Below are positions 32,653 through 44,024 of a stretch of DNA of 64,000 bases, piece after piece (the first letter of the stretch is position 1; each line of letters opens with the position of its first letter). The notes under the pieces were generated by a model. That model saw only the letters and a list, made by a program, of their open reading frames with translations. It made no database searches and was not told where the DNA came from. This DNA comes from Pelobates cultripes (taxonomy: Eukaryota; Chordata; Amphibia; Anura; Pelobatidae): the NCBI GenBank assembly GCA_933207985.1, contig OW240917.1, positions 119,724,754-119,788,753 on the forward strand. The letters are read 5' to 3'. The translations under genes were made by a program, and so were the position numbers.

Positions 32653-33785
32653 CCGTATATACTCGAGTATAAGACAAGTTTTTGGGGCACATTTTTTGTG
32701 CTGAAAAAACCCCACTCGGCTTATACTCGAGTCAAACAATTACATACAACCGACCAGCGGTCCTGGGGGGGGGGGGTGTGACAGCGAGCTGTTACTTACC
32801 TTTATAGCAGCTCCGGTCAGCTTAGTTCAGCTCACAGTGTAAATCTCGCGAGACCTGCGGCCGTTAGAGTTAGGGTTACCATGGCAACGCTCCTCGCGGC
32901 ACGCAGACCGCGAGACTTACACTGTGAGCCTAACGGGGGAGGTGAATGCAGCTGACACAAAGGTAAGTAACAGCTCGCTGCCGGCCCCTCTCCTGCACAG
33001 CCCATGCCACTGAACCAGCAGGGAATGATATAGCCCCCCTTCCTGGCCAGGTAACAAGCAGGGAGGGGGGACTAAAAAAAATAAACAATTAAATATCATA
33101 ATAATAAAAATATTAAAATAAAAAATATTAAAATAACAATATTTAAATAAAATTAAAATAATAAACATGCCCTTCCCCCACCCAGTTTACACACACTACA
33201 CAAACACACACACATACACTGCATTCATTATATATACACACACACACTGCATTCATACAAACACACACTCGCATTATATACACACACTGCACTCATTATA
33301 TATACACACACACTCGCATTATATACACACACTGCATTCATTATATATACACACACACACACACTGCATTCATACAAACACACACTCGCATTATATACAC
33401 ACACTGCATTCATTATATATACACACACACACACTGCATTCATACAAACACACACTCGCATTATATACACACACTGCATTCATTATATATACACACACAC
33501 ACACACTGCATTCATACACACACTCGCATTATATATGCACACACTCTGCATTCATTATATACACACACTACACAAACATAAACACACACTGCATTCATTA
33601 TATACATGAACTGTAAATAAATATTCAATTAATGTAATTTTATTGGGATCTAATTTTATTTAGAAATTTACCAGTAGCTGCTGCATTTCCCACCCTAGGC
33701 TTATACTCGAGTCAATAAGTTTTCCCAGTTTTTTGTGGTAAAATTAGGCTTATATTCGGGTCGACTTATATTAGAGTATATACAG
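32653..33785. mobile_element. ACTCGAG-ended DNA element with TA duplication
   Basis: Inverted ends CCGTATATACTCGAGTATAA and (right end inverted) CTGTATATACTCTAATATAA are flanked by TA. A second inner ACTCGAGTCAA lies on each side (32727 and 33705). It contains a palindrome (32829-32935: CTCACAGTGTAA and inverse) with TCTCGCGAGA and GTTACCATGGCAAC, then the microsatellite at 33183-33612. No transposase. Confidence 0.75.
33183..33612 (+). repeat. CA/TGCATTCAT compound tandem array
   Basis: Tandem of an irregular compound unit made of CACACACTGCATTCATTATA steps alternating with CACACTCGCATTATATACAC. Open frames through it (Thr/His/Tyr-rich) are not genes. Confidence 0.85.
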
Positions 33786-35086
33786 TATATAATTTACCTA
33801 ATGGGCTTTTCTTTTTCCCAAGAAATGCTTATTAGATCATCACAAAATAAGTAGAAGCAGGAATCCAGCCAAAAGGAAATGTGACAGTTTAAAAAAACAA
33901 AACAAAAACATTAACAAATCACTTATGTTACTGTTGATATGGTATGATATACTGTACCATCCCCTCCTTCAGGACTTTGACTATATGGTGTAACATTTGC
34001 TGATGGAAAGGGTGATGGAAACCCTAGAATACATAACTGTTACATGCACTATGTAAGACTAATGACTATAGACAATAATTGAAAGTATGGTAAAGTTGAC
34101 CCAAAGTTTTAAGTCCGAGGCTACAAAACACTGACCACCGTGAAATTATAGCCAGCTATGAGCATTTATAGATACCATGGAGGTGATTGACTCACAGAAT
34201 TGCATGAGCCAAAATACCAAATGCCCCCTTTATAGATGAACTTACTTACATATTTATTAAGGGGAGAATGTTACATTTTAGTAGACCAAATAAATAACAC
34301 CACATACAAATAAACAAATAAAATGCAGGATAATTCATATGGTGATAGCAGCTTTTATAAACCTGCATAACAAGAAATGTGATTTTTAAATGATGGATAT
34401 TAGATGTCAGGCATTAAATGAATCCTGTTGAACATATACACACACACACATATATTTATATATATTTTAACAGTTTAGTGGGTATACCCCCATATAAAAC
34501 ATTTTTTGCTGCATGTTTTCTTTGGGTTAATTTGAAAAAAAAAAGCTTGAAAAAGCTGTACCAGGACAAACCGCTACCATTTGCTCTATGTAGCTAAGTG
34601 ATGCAGAAGAAAACCTCCCTGGCAAAATGGCAAGCTGATGTGTTTTAGTTACTAGAGTGTTCCTTTACTTTACAAAGGGTGACAACTATTCATTTAAAAT
34701 ATTTTCTTTTTTGGTGCATTTATTATGCATTTCTGTATTTCATTTTCTAAATGGCTCTCTGTTCTGTTTCTGTCATTTGTACAGTTGAAATTGTTTTTTG
34801 TTTTTATTTAAATTAAAGATGCCCAATCCCCTGAACCTGAGTAGTATTACTCCACCAGATCCCTCCCCTTATTCAGTCATTAGGTCTCCAATTCCCTGGT
34901 TTAGGGGTAGGCACACAGGGGAGATTTGGATTGTCGATGGTTGCCTATGCCTACCCTAGTGACCCCTTCCAAATATGACCCTACCTTTTCCTCTCCACAC
35001 GAATAGGCAAGAAAATAATCAGGTTTGTTGTTTGCACACATCTACAGTTTGTGAGTTATTCTCCTTTTACTGTTATTTAAAGTGAC
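33786..35086. other. Unrecognised AT-rich intergenic stretch
   Basis: No coding match was found. TAGAGTGTTCCTTTACTTTA at 34650-34670 looks like a T2-type end without its partner. A short CA/TA run is at 34437-34468. Confidence 0.4.
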
Positions 35087-36258
35087 ACTAAAGCCACCAG
35101 AACAATTGTTCTGGTGAGTAGAATAATTTCCTTCAGGCTTTTTGCTGTAAACACTGTCTTTTCAGAGAAAATCCAGTGTTTACATTACAGCTTAGTGATA
35201 ACTCCACTGGCCACTCCTAATATGGCTGCTAGATGTGCTTCCTGGTGCAGTGCTTTACAGTGTGCAGCACTGACATTCAGAGTCTCCACCCTCTGCATGG
35301 AGACTGAACTTTCCTCATGAAGATTCATTGCTTCAATTCATCTCTATGAGGAGCTGATGATTGGCCAGGGCTGACTTGTTGCTGGTTCTGCCCCGATTGT
35401 TTGACTTGTGCTGGTTCTGCCTCTGATCTGCCTCCTTGACAGTCTCAGTGTCACGATTACTGTGTGACCCAACACACAAAACTATATTAACACAAACAAA
35501 GTATACCGGACTTTAGAATGGCCGTACTTAACGTAAAAGAGAATGGTCAAATAACAAGCCAAGGTCGGGGATACAGAATGAGACAATACGAATAAACTAG
35601 CCAAGGGTCGGGATATCAGAAGTAGGGAAATTCAAAAAGATAAGCCAAAGTCAAAAACCCAAAAATATATTAAGAACGCGCTCTCTGAGAACCAACAAGT
35701 GGAAACCACGACAGGGCACTAAGAAAAGGCATTACAGGGTTTAAATGTGCCTCTCACTGCTGTGATTGGTTAGTACATGGCCTTTGACCCCAAAATGTGC
35801 ATATGCATCGATATCGTGACGTAACACACACGCCGGCGCCATCTTTAATGTGGGTAGTGCGCCCTTTAACAGTAAGAACGTGACCGCAACGGCCGGCGTC
35901 CCTTAGAACGCCGCACCAGCCGGGACCCATCTTCTGGGAGGATCCGGCGGCACTCTGTGATCCAGGTAAGTGAAACTTTCCCTTTTCGGCACGGCTGCAC
36001 ATGAGCAGGGCGGTCACGTCAATACAAACCCCCTGCGCCGTGACACTCCTAAGGGAAAACATTGTGATTGGCTCAGAACAAAACTTCTGATGATGTCAGC
36101 CAAGCAGGCAGATTAGGGGCAGAGCCAACCAATGCAGACTTGAACAAAAGTAAGATTTTACTATATTTAGGGGGCAGGAAGGGGAGCAGATGGTGGTTTT
36201 AGCATGAGAGGGTCAGGAATACATGGTTTGTGTTCCTGACCCTATAGAGTTCCTTTAC
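35087..36258. mobile_element. T2-like MITE interrupted by a 597-bp insertion
   Basis: TTAAAGTGACACTAAAGCC at the left and GACCCTATAGAGTTCCTTTA at the right mark the host MITE. Inner hairpins include CCAGAACAATTGTTCTGG (35096-35113) and AACACTGTCTTTTC/GAAAATCCAGTGTT. It is split by 35449-36045. Confidence 0.65.
35449..36045. mobile_element. 597-bp insertion with TGTCACG/CGTGACA ends
   Basis: Seven-base inverted ends TGTCACG/CGTGACA lie inside the T2-like MITE. Flanking 5-mers CTCAG and CTCCT match at only three positions. The TG...CA ends and length suggest a solo LTR, but a small DNA element is possible. The right third is CpG-rich (GCCGGCGCC, CGGCCGGCG). Confidence 0.55.
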
Positions 36259-36456
36259 TAAGAGATGCAGTATGAACATGAGCACATGAGATGAAATAAT
36301 AAACTGACTGACTGCTAAAAGTAAAGTTTTTACATAATTTGATTTGCACCTGTCTAAAGAAGATATTTAATCATAATAATAATGCAATGGGAATAGCACT
36401 AAGCACTGATAACAGAGTAGAAAATAAAATCCTAACTCATAAATTCCGGTAACAGA

Positions 36457-36462
36457 TTTATT
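36457..36462 (-). terminator. SGMS2: Candidate SGMS2 polyadenylation signal
   Basis: AATAAA on the minus strand, 3.06 kb downstream of the SGMS2 stop codon. Earlier hexamers also occur (near 39500 and 38266), so several 3' ends are possible. It is chosen because repeat-rich intergenic sequence begins just beyond it. Confidence 0.35.
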
Positions 36463-39400
36463 AAATGTTTTAATCACAATATAAAAGAATACATTTTACC
36501 TTATAGATCTGTTGAGAAAAACAGATGTAATGATGATTTTATAATAAGCACAGGACAGCACCATTTAACAAAAAGTATTTGACCAATACACAACTCTGAA
36601 CAAGCATTCTTGGTACATTCATGAAAAATAAACATCTTATTTTGGAGTATAAAAATACGCTATTTAACCAATTGCTTTATCTTTAATTAAAATTCCACAT
36701 TCTAAGCCACATTTGGGTATTTAGAAACATAAGCCATACATAAAAAAGTATACATAGACAAGATCTCTGATTCAGTGAGATGTTTACTTGTGCTATATGT
36801 ATCTATATGGACTCACACAAACTATTCATGCTGTTGGGCAGGAATAGTGCTGCCTATGTACGCAGAATTCACAAGTTCTCGGAAATAAAGAAATTATTTA
36901 AGCAATATGGTTTACTTGTAATTTCTCTGATTGTTCAACTGTTTCAGCTGCAGAATTCTAAAGATGTTGCAGGGCAGCTCTTTACAATGACTTTCTAACA
37001 GCATTAAGAATTAATTAGTATCAAGTAAAACAATGTGTGAATTTGGCAACTCTAAGTATAGAGGGAGTACAAATAATAAATACACTGACATTTTATGTGC
37101 TGAGAAATGCATTTGTGCTTTGAGGGAAAAATAAAGTTAGCCAAATAAAATACAAAAAAAAACCCCCAATTTGCATAGAGTATTGCACTTTAGATTAAAA
37201 CAAACACACAAACAAACAAACAAAACACATACAATATACTGAATGTCCAAATATAGCATTCCAGGGGTAACCTGGGCTAAACTGTAAACTAATGTCATGG
37301 ACCAACCAACCAAGTTATTCTGAACATGAAATGTAGCACCCTGCAGGTTATTTGACATTGATAAAAAAAAAAATGGTTAATAAAATAAAATCCCACTGAG
37401 AGACAGACAGGATAAGGGGGAATAGCCATAATAATTTTACAATTTTGGTAAAATAAATGTACACAATGTACACAGTAGGTTTACTAGTGCTGATAAATAA
37501 GTTACCAGAATATGCTCTACAGCATTCCGTCGTCAGACTTTACAATAATGCTGTAAGCATATAGCGAAAGAGAAACACTGTACAAGTAAAACAGGGAGAA
37601 GGTTAAACACGGACATTTCTTATTGTAAGGCATTATCTGTAAGAGGCTGGTGTACATGCCTGTAGCTAGCACTGAAACTAACAGCTTCCATGTAGATAAG
37701 GTATTCTTGTTAGCAAACATCATAATATTCTTTGATAATAACTTACTTTAAGGCAGTCTGCTTTGTATTATGCCTTGAGACATGGATTTATATTTAGATA
37801 AAAGCATCCTGAGCAAGGCCTGTATTGCTTTAGGACAGGGGTAGGCAACCTTTGGCACTTCAGATGCTATGGCTATAAGAGCACAAGATGTAATCCACAG
37901 TGCTGGCAAAGCAACAAGGGAGATGTAGTCCAAAACATCTAGAGTGCCTACCCCTGCTATGGAACATTAAATGAGTCCCAATAAATATTTCATTCCCCAT
38001 TGTTTGGTTTTTCGACTCACCTTCACGTTTTTCGACTCACCTTCACACGTGACAGAACTAGAAAGCAATAATAACAGATCCACTGACTGCCTTTCCCACT
38101 ACATTTCCATTTTCCATTCTCTCAGTTGGCAAATAATGGTAACTGAATAAGATGGATTCACCACATAATTACACCATTATAATGTGCGTATAGGTTGCTA
38201 GCTACCTGTATCATGTAGAAGGCACCATACTTATTCATGAGAAAATATGCAAAACAATGAACACATTTATTCTGGTGGTAGCAAGTGTATAAACTTAACA
38301 CTAAAACAAAATAAAACAACTAATACAGAAGGCATTAAGGGTACTAGCAAAATAAAACAATGTAACAAAGGCTTTGAACCTTGTTTTTGCACACTTGTTC
38401 TTCAATGTCGTAGCCTATAATGTACGGCTTGTCAAGATACTAACACACCCTTAACTTGCTCTTAACAGGGAATGTATTCAGTCTACAGATGGAATTAGTC
38501 ATAACTCCTACCTTTTTCTTAGACATTGGTATATAGCCCCACCCACTAGGATTTGTTTAACTCTGAACGGATTCCTCCCAATTTTGTGCTAAGAGAAGAG
38601 ACATTGTTTCCTAGAATCAATAGAATTGTACAATTCCCAGAATAGGTTAAGGCTTTTGTTGTGTTTTTTAATATGTAGGATGACAGGATAAAGTGATAAG
38701 GCATATATTCCACAATCATTAAGCTGGTCTTAGTGGTAGCACAAAGAAATGAAAACTCTGTGACATCAGCTACCTTTGACGACCATGTATCTTCATTGTT
38801 AATGCTGGGTAATCAGAATCTATTAGTGTTGTATTACACATTTAGTGCAAACGCATTTATAGTGTTTTTTGTTGGTTCGTTTGTTTTTTGTCTCCTGAAC
38901 TAAATTGGCCTTCTATACGTATATCCCATAAAGATATAAGAGGTGAATGTGTAAGCATTTTGACAAACATGTTTTCATTTTGTGCAAATGTTTTCATGTT
39001 ATGTTTTCTGTGAACAAACTCATAGTTGACATTTAAAGTTATCAAAAAGGTTTCCTCATTTGCAAACCGTACATGTAAAATCAGTGGCTGTGCATATGGA
39101 AAAATGTAAATAAAATGGTTGCTAACAACTGGTTATAACAGTACACTAGTTGAGAACACACAGATCTGGTTTTATATACATGTTATAATTTACTAGTAAA
39201 AAAGTGCATTAACTTTAAAAATTACTTGGCGCTCAATGTCTGCGTTTAACCGAACACCCATTAATACCTACTGCTTGCTGCTCATCAAGTTACTCCTGTC
39301 ATCACACATGTGTACAACATATTAGTGCAGAATATGACGCAGACCATGACAATATCATTTCTTTTACCCCTTTTATAATGGATTTTATAATCAAATACAA

Positions 39401-39519
39401 AACTTTGGTCCACTTTGTTATATACAGTTGCAATATCTTAATCAAGATAGTGCTTCCTTTGGTTATTAAGAATAAGAGTCTTGAAATCTCAATGTCCTTT
39501 TATTTCCTTTTAAAACAGT
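36463..39519 (-). other. SGMS2: Probable SGMS2 3'UTR
   Basis: About 3 kb directly after the SGMS2 stop, AT-rich and nearly free of the repeats that crowd the rest of the window. It contains one hAT MITE (37836-37956) and a 20-bp direct duplication near 38008-38046 (TTTTCGACTCACCTTCAC twice). SGMS2 is known in other vertebrates to have a long 3'UTR. No open frame here resembles a protein. Confidence 0.5.
37836..37956. mobile_element. hAT MITE, 121 bp, within the SGMS2 3'UTR
   Basis: Starts CAGGGGTAGGCAACCTTTGG and ends GAGTGCCTACCCCTG, an inverted pair typical of hAT MITEs. Flanking 8-mers CTTTAGGA and CTATGGAA match at five positions, consistent with an old insertion. Confidence 0.75.
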
Positions 39520-39723
39520 TCAGGTAGATTTTTCATTGTCCTCTCCTGTCTTTTGAACCCTTGAATATGTTTTACACGAAGATTTAAAGCAGCTAGGAGG
39601 CCAGGTGATCGGCCAGGAAAAGCAACATGGGATACTGGCTTGGACGTTCTTCTCGAAGAAGGAAAACACTGGAAACCACCAAACTCGAGAAAGGAAGTTT
39701 GTAGGTGATGAAGACTTTAATGC
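39520..39723 (-). CDS. SGMS2: SGMS2 last coding exon (sphingomyelin synthase 2 C-terminus)
   Basis: The exon encodes 67 residues plus TGA (stop at 39522-39520), from ALKSSSPTNFLSRVWWFPVF through SIPCCFSWPITWPPSCFKSS to GEDNEKST. The acceptor CTTTAG is at 39724-39729. Human SMS2 ends in almost the same way (SRAWWFPIFYFFEKNVQGS and SIPCCFSWPLSWPPGCFKSS). The cytoplasmic tail keeps all four cysteines (CC, then C and C in PPSCFKSSC) that are palmitoylated in SMS2 to hold the enzyme at the plasma membrane. SGMS1 lacks this tail, so the paralogue call is firm. The intron is phase 0 and joins exon 49811-49645. Frames on this stretch in other registers are shadows. A long 3'UTR follows. Confidence 0.96.
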   Translation of the reverse strand, partial: ALKSSSPTNFLSRVWWFPVFSFFEKNVQASIPCCFSWPITWPPSCFKSSCKTYSRVQKTGEDNEKST

Positions 39724-39789
39724 CTAAAGAGTAAAAAATAAACAAACAAAATAACAATATTAAGACATCTTGCAATATATGGTTCATGT

Positions 39790-40480
39790 ACCATCAGTAT
39801 AATGAGAATAGGGGGAAAATACAGACATGATAGGGAGGTTTTAATATCACCACTGAGGAAGGAGTTATTACAGTCTAATATCAGGATCATTACTTCTAGA
39901 TTCTTGCTTACACATGCCATTGTATTACAAGCTTTAAAGATGGAACCTTCGCTTCTGACATTTATAATTACACAATTAAAGGAACAGCCCGCACTCTTAA
40001 AACACAATGTAGGGCTTTTTTCAAAACTATTGCTTCAACACGATGTATGGAGTTCACTTAAAGGTGTAAGAGAATACACCTGTTTCTCTCAAGTCTATAA
40101 AACCTATTCCAGAATATATGGATACTTTACGCGAGGCTCACATTTATCACAGATGTTAAACTGTTCGATTGGTTTGGTATCATAGTCAGACCATGCTCTT
40201 GTACTCCTGTCATTAAAGGACTAGTACGATTGACAGGGCCGCAGTCCATGGAGGATATGACACAGGCTTTTCTGACACATTGCAAAATAAAATAGCACTT
40301 TACTTCAAGCTTAATAAAGACTCTGGAGTCTCAGCACACATAATCTGGGAACTTCAAATCCAGAGAGCATCTATGCTTAAAAAAACAATACCAATAAAAG
40401 TCACAGGATTGGCACAAACAACTGTATGATCTTAGGAGAAGTAATCAAATAGCTTCTTCTTCTGAGCTAAAAGAGAAAAC
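39790..40480 (+). mobile_element. L1-type LINE fragment, endonuclease part
   Basis: The plus-strand frame gives YTCFSQVYKTYSRIYGYFT followed by SDHALVLLSLKD. This matches the end of L1 endonuclease domains (FTFFSPVHKTYSRIDYFL ... SDHAPVS). The downstream frame is broken. It lies in the SGMS2 intron, and 46985-47900 may be the far part of the same insertion. Confidence 0.7.
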
Positions 40481-41100
40481 CATTGGGCTCAAGAAATGGA
40501 TTAATGCGACCAGCCGGCACATAGTCTGTTTTTGTTTGAAAAGACTGAAAGCTCAGCAGTTTGAACATGGTAACAGGGCTGAGAATGGTTTTAGCAGAAA
40601 GTTTAAAGACAAACTGGTACAATTGAAAAATGTTTAACTCCTTTCCCCCATAGGACAAAAAGTTATAGCACCTGCTGACATAAGTTACAAAGTCACACAA
40701 TATTATACCAAATTGTACAATTTAAACACATCAAATACATAATCAACACATAAAGGTACTAAACCCTACTTAAAATATTGCCTTGCCGACATTAACACAA
40801 GACCAAGCCAAAATGTTTGCCTATTTTTCAGTTAAACACAGATGTATAAATCTGAGCTAAAATATATGCTGATAGACTTTATGATATCCTTTTACACTTA
40901 ATACATAGTGACCAAATGGGGTTTATAAGAAGAAGACGGGATACCACCAGGAAAATCTTGGACCTAATGTACAGTTTATAATGCTCAGGAGAAGATGGAG
41001 TGTCGCCATCACTCTGCTGAAAAAGCATTTGAATGTGATTTTTAAAGGTGGTCGTGGTTAAGTTTAAGTTTCCGGGCAGGTATAGGTCAGCAGTTTATAG
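40481..41100. other. Intron sequence, probable L1 remainder
   Basis: No clear motifs. The position between the L1 endonuclease fragment and nested hAT elements suggests decayed L1 sequence. Confidence 0.35.
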
Positions 41101-41165
41101 CAGGGCTGTCCAACCTGCGGCCCCCAGATGTTGCTAAACTACAACTCCCATGATTCCCTGGCTAT
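41101..41165. mobile_element. hAT MITE end, cut by a larger hAT
   Basis: CAGGGCTGTCCAACCTGCGG followed by ACTACAACTCCCATGATTCC is a typical hAT MITE end. It runs straight into the target duplication of the 5.3-kb element at 41166. Its other end is not recognisable after 46438. Confidence 0.65.
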
Positions 41166-41582
41166 CATAGGCGTGCACACGGGGTGTGCCGGGTGTGCCT
41201 GGGCACACCATAATCCCCGCTGCACGCCTATGGATTGAGTCCTGCAGGAACAGTGTTCCTGCACTTTTTTGAGCAGGAACGCTGTTCCTGCAGGCACTCA
41301 GCGCCCCCAAATGCCCCCTTCCTCCCACCCTTGTTCCCCCCTCGGTCGTGTGCTTGTCTCCAGATCAGACGCGGCGAGGGAGCTGTGTCCACTACGCTCC
41401 CTCGCACCGCTGATGCTGGGAGCCGTCATATTCCGGCTCCCAGCTACTGTAGACAGCCTGCGTGGCGAGAGGGAGCAAAGAGGACACAGCTCCCTCACCG
41501 CATCTGATCTAGAGACAGGCACCCGACCCACTGGACCCCAGGGGGAGATAGGGAGGCTGGGTGGACATTTTTTAATTAAAAA

Positions 41583-41870
41583 ATAATAATTTGTATGTGT
41601 GTGTGTCTGTGAATGTATGTGTGTGTGTCTGTGAGTGTGTGTGTGTGTGTCTGTTAGTATGTGTGTCTGTGAGTGTATGTGTGTGTGTCTGTGAGTGTGT
41701 GTCTGTGAGCGTATGAGTGTGTGTGTCTGTGAATGTGTGTGTGTGTCTGTGAATGTATGTGGGTGTGTGAGTATGTGTGTGCACGCATATATATATATGT
41801 GTGTCTGTATATGTGTGTCAGTGTGTGTGTGCGCATATATATATATACATATACACACACACACACACGT
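41583..41870. repeat. GT array with TA/CA end
   Basis: GTGTGTCTGTGAATGTATGT-type units, about 250 bp, closing with (TA)n then (CA)n at 41838-41870. Cys/Val and His/Thr frames here are artefacts. Confidence 0.85.
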
Positions 41871-42210
41871 GTATATTATTTTTTTGGGGGGTGGAAATCT
41901 TGGGAGAGTTCCCACACTTTATTCCCCAGGACTTCTCCGGAGGTCTCCGGATCTCCCCTGTCTGCTCACGCAGTGCCGCCGACATCTGAGTGCCGGCTCT
42001 GCTCTAAGCCTCCATGGGCCGACGGGGAGATCTATCTCACCAGCCCACAGCAGCATGGAGGGAGGCAGGAGAGGACCCGGGGAGCTCTAGACACCACGGC
42101 AACGCTCAGATCTCGCAAGGGTTAACTCTAGCCCCGGAGGCTAGAGTTCACTCTCCACTGGACCACCAGGGATGGCACATGGCAGCAAAGATCCCCCCTC
42201 CCTACATTGT

Positions 42211-43530
42211 TATGGGCAAGTTTTAGAATGAAATGTTGTATTTCTTAAATTGTGTACTTTGTCTTTAAGAGATATTGCAAATTGACAAGGTGTTAGAAAT
42301 GGAACATATTGGTTTTCATAGATGTTTCTTTAAGCAATAACCTCAGTGCATAATATGTTTGCGCCATTTTGTCCCAGACAAATTACAATAACAATAATGC
42401 ATAAACAAGCTTCAAGGCTATACTACGACTCTTTCAGTACACAATATACTGTGGTAACCTCAAGTTAAAGGACCACTATAGTGCCAGGAAAACATACTTG
42501 TTTCCCCACCCTCAGGGTCCCCCTCCCGCCAGGAAGGGGTTAAACTTACCTCTTTCTCCAGCGCCGGGCGGGGAGCTCTCCTCCTCCTCTCCTCCTCTTT
42601 GGCTGAATGCGCATGCACGGCAGGAGCCACCAGGGATGGTGCTTTCCTATGGATGCTTGCGTCTTCTCACTGTGATTTTCACAGTGAGAAGCACGCAAAC
42701 GCCTCTAGCGGCTGTCAATGAAACAGCCACTAGAGGCTTTAGATGCTGGATTAACCTATTTATAAACATAGCAGTTTCTCTGAAACTGCTATGTTTATAA
42801 AAAAAAAATGGGTTAACCCTAGCTGGACCAGGCACCCAGACCACTTTATTAAGCTGAAGTGGCCTGGGTGTCTATAGTGGTCCTTTAATGGAACTTCCCC
42901 AAATCCGGGAATCTCACACGACTGTGCACTTACGTCTTAGTATAAACAACAGATAACCTATTCAGACTTTAAGATGCCATCTTGAACTAAGTCAGGAAAA
43001 TTTCCATGACGTATGCACCCTTTAGTTATGGCCTTGTATGCTTGCCAAATTAAGGGAGTTCCTAAAATGAATAAAGTAAAAGAAGTGTTACTTTTTCATA
43101 TATGAACTACAGAGACCCTAAAATGAAGACACCTATGGTATAAATAGGTGTACTTTTAAAATGTTAAAAAACAGAGGAGAGACTTTGAGACAGACGCTGC
43201 TCCATCTTAAAATGACAGAGAGGCTGACATGATGACATCTTCAGAAGGGTATGTTAACCTATTAATGATATTTGCAAGCATTTAGTTTAATCTTAGAAAC
43301 TCTGCTATATGGATTTTATGTCTATATTTATATTTTTATAAAATAAATATCAAAAAGACAAAACTGTATTGCTTCCAAGACAATTCTTATTTTATACTGT
43401 ATTCTCAATTATTTATATATGTTAAATAGAGGATCTCTTACACTAACTATATAAAATTATGGCTAAGATATTTGTATGGTTAGCCCTACTAAGTTCTATG
43501 CTTTAAGACATTATAGTGGTAAATAAGGGA
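42211..43530. mobile_element. LTR-like insertion inside the hAT module
   Basis: Compared with the related module at 16600-16680 (inverted), about 1.3 kb is inserted between CCTCCCTACA and GGTAAGAAGGGAG. The extra sequence is AT-rich and has a TATAAATAGG box near 43138. It is itself interrupted by the MITE at 42465-42888. Precise ends and a target duplication could not be settled. Confidence 0.45.
42465..42888. mobile_element. T2-like MITE, multi-hairpin subfamily B, complete
   Basis: TTAAAGGACCACTATAGTG to CTATAGTGGTCCTTTAA with a TTAA target. Four hairpins lie in series: CTTCTCACTGTG/CACAGTGAGAAG (42662-42691), CCTCTAGCGGCTGT/ACAGCCACTAGAGG (42702-42737), ATAAACATAGCAGTTT/AAACTGCTATGTTTAT (42762-42799) and CACCCAGACCACTT/AAGTGGCCTGGGTG (42834-42870). 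It aligns inverted with 48912-49439. Confidence 0.88.
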
Positions 43531-43724
43531 ACCAGCCGCGGTAAGAAGGGAGGGGGGATATTTACTAATCTGCCCCCACCTCCACAATCCTTCCAAACAT
43601 ACAGCACACACACACACATACAGCACCCACACACACACACACAGCACCTACACACATACAGCACACTCACACAAACAGCACCCACACACATACAGTACAC
43701 ATACAGCACCCTCACACACACAGT

Positions 43725-43756
<32 letters not shown>

Positions 43757-44024
43757 CACCCTCACAAATACACAACACCCACACACATCACACAAACGGC
43801 ACCATTACACACACATCACACACACACAGCACAGTAACAGGACCCAAACACACACACACAAACACCCTCACACACAGCACACTAACAGCACCCTCACACA
43901 TAAACAGCACCCACACAAACACCCTCACCCACATAGCACACTAACAGCACCCTCACACACACACATCACACTAACAGCACCCTCACACACACTAACAGCA
44001 CACACAGCAGTGTATGTGTGTATA

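Noticed and set aside
33167..33616. 149-codon Thr/His/Tyr-rich open frame
   Set aside because: Lies wholly in a compound tandem array inside a DNA element.
39593..39787. 64-codon minus-strand frame over the SGMS2 last exon
   Set aside because: Out of frame with the conserved SGMS2 reading frame and crosses the splice acceptor.
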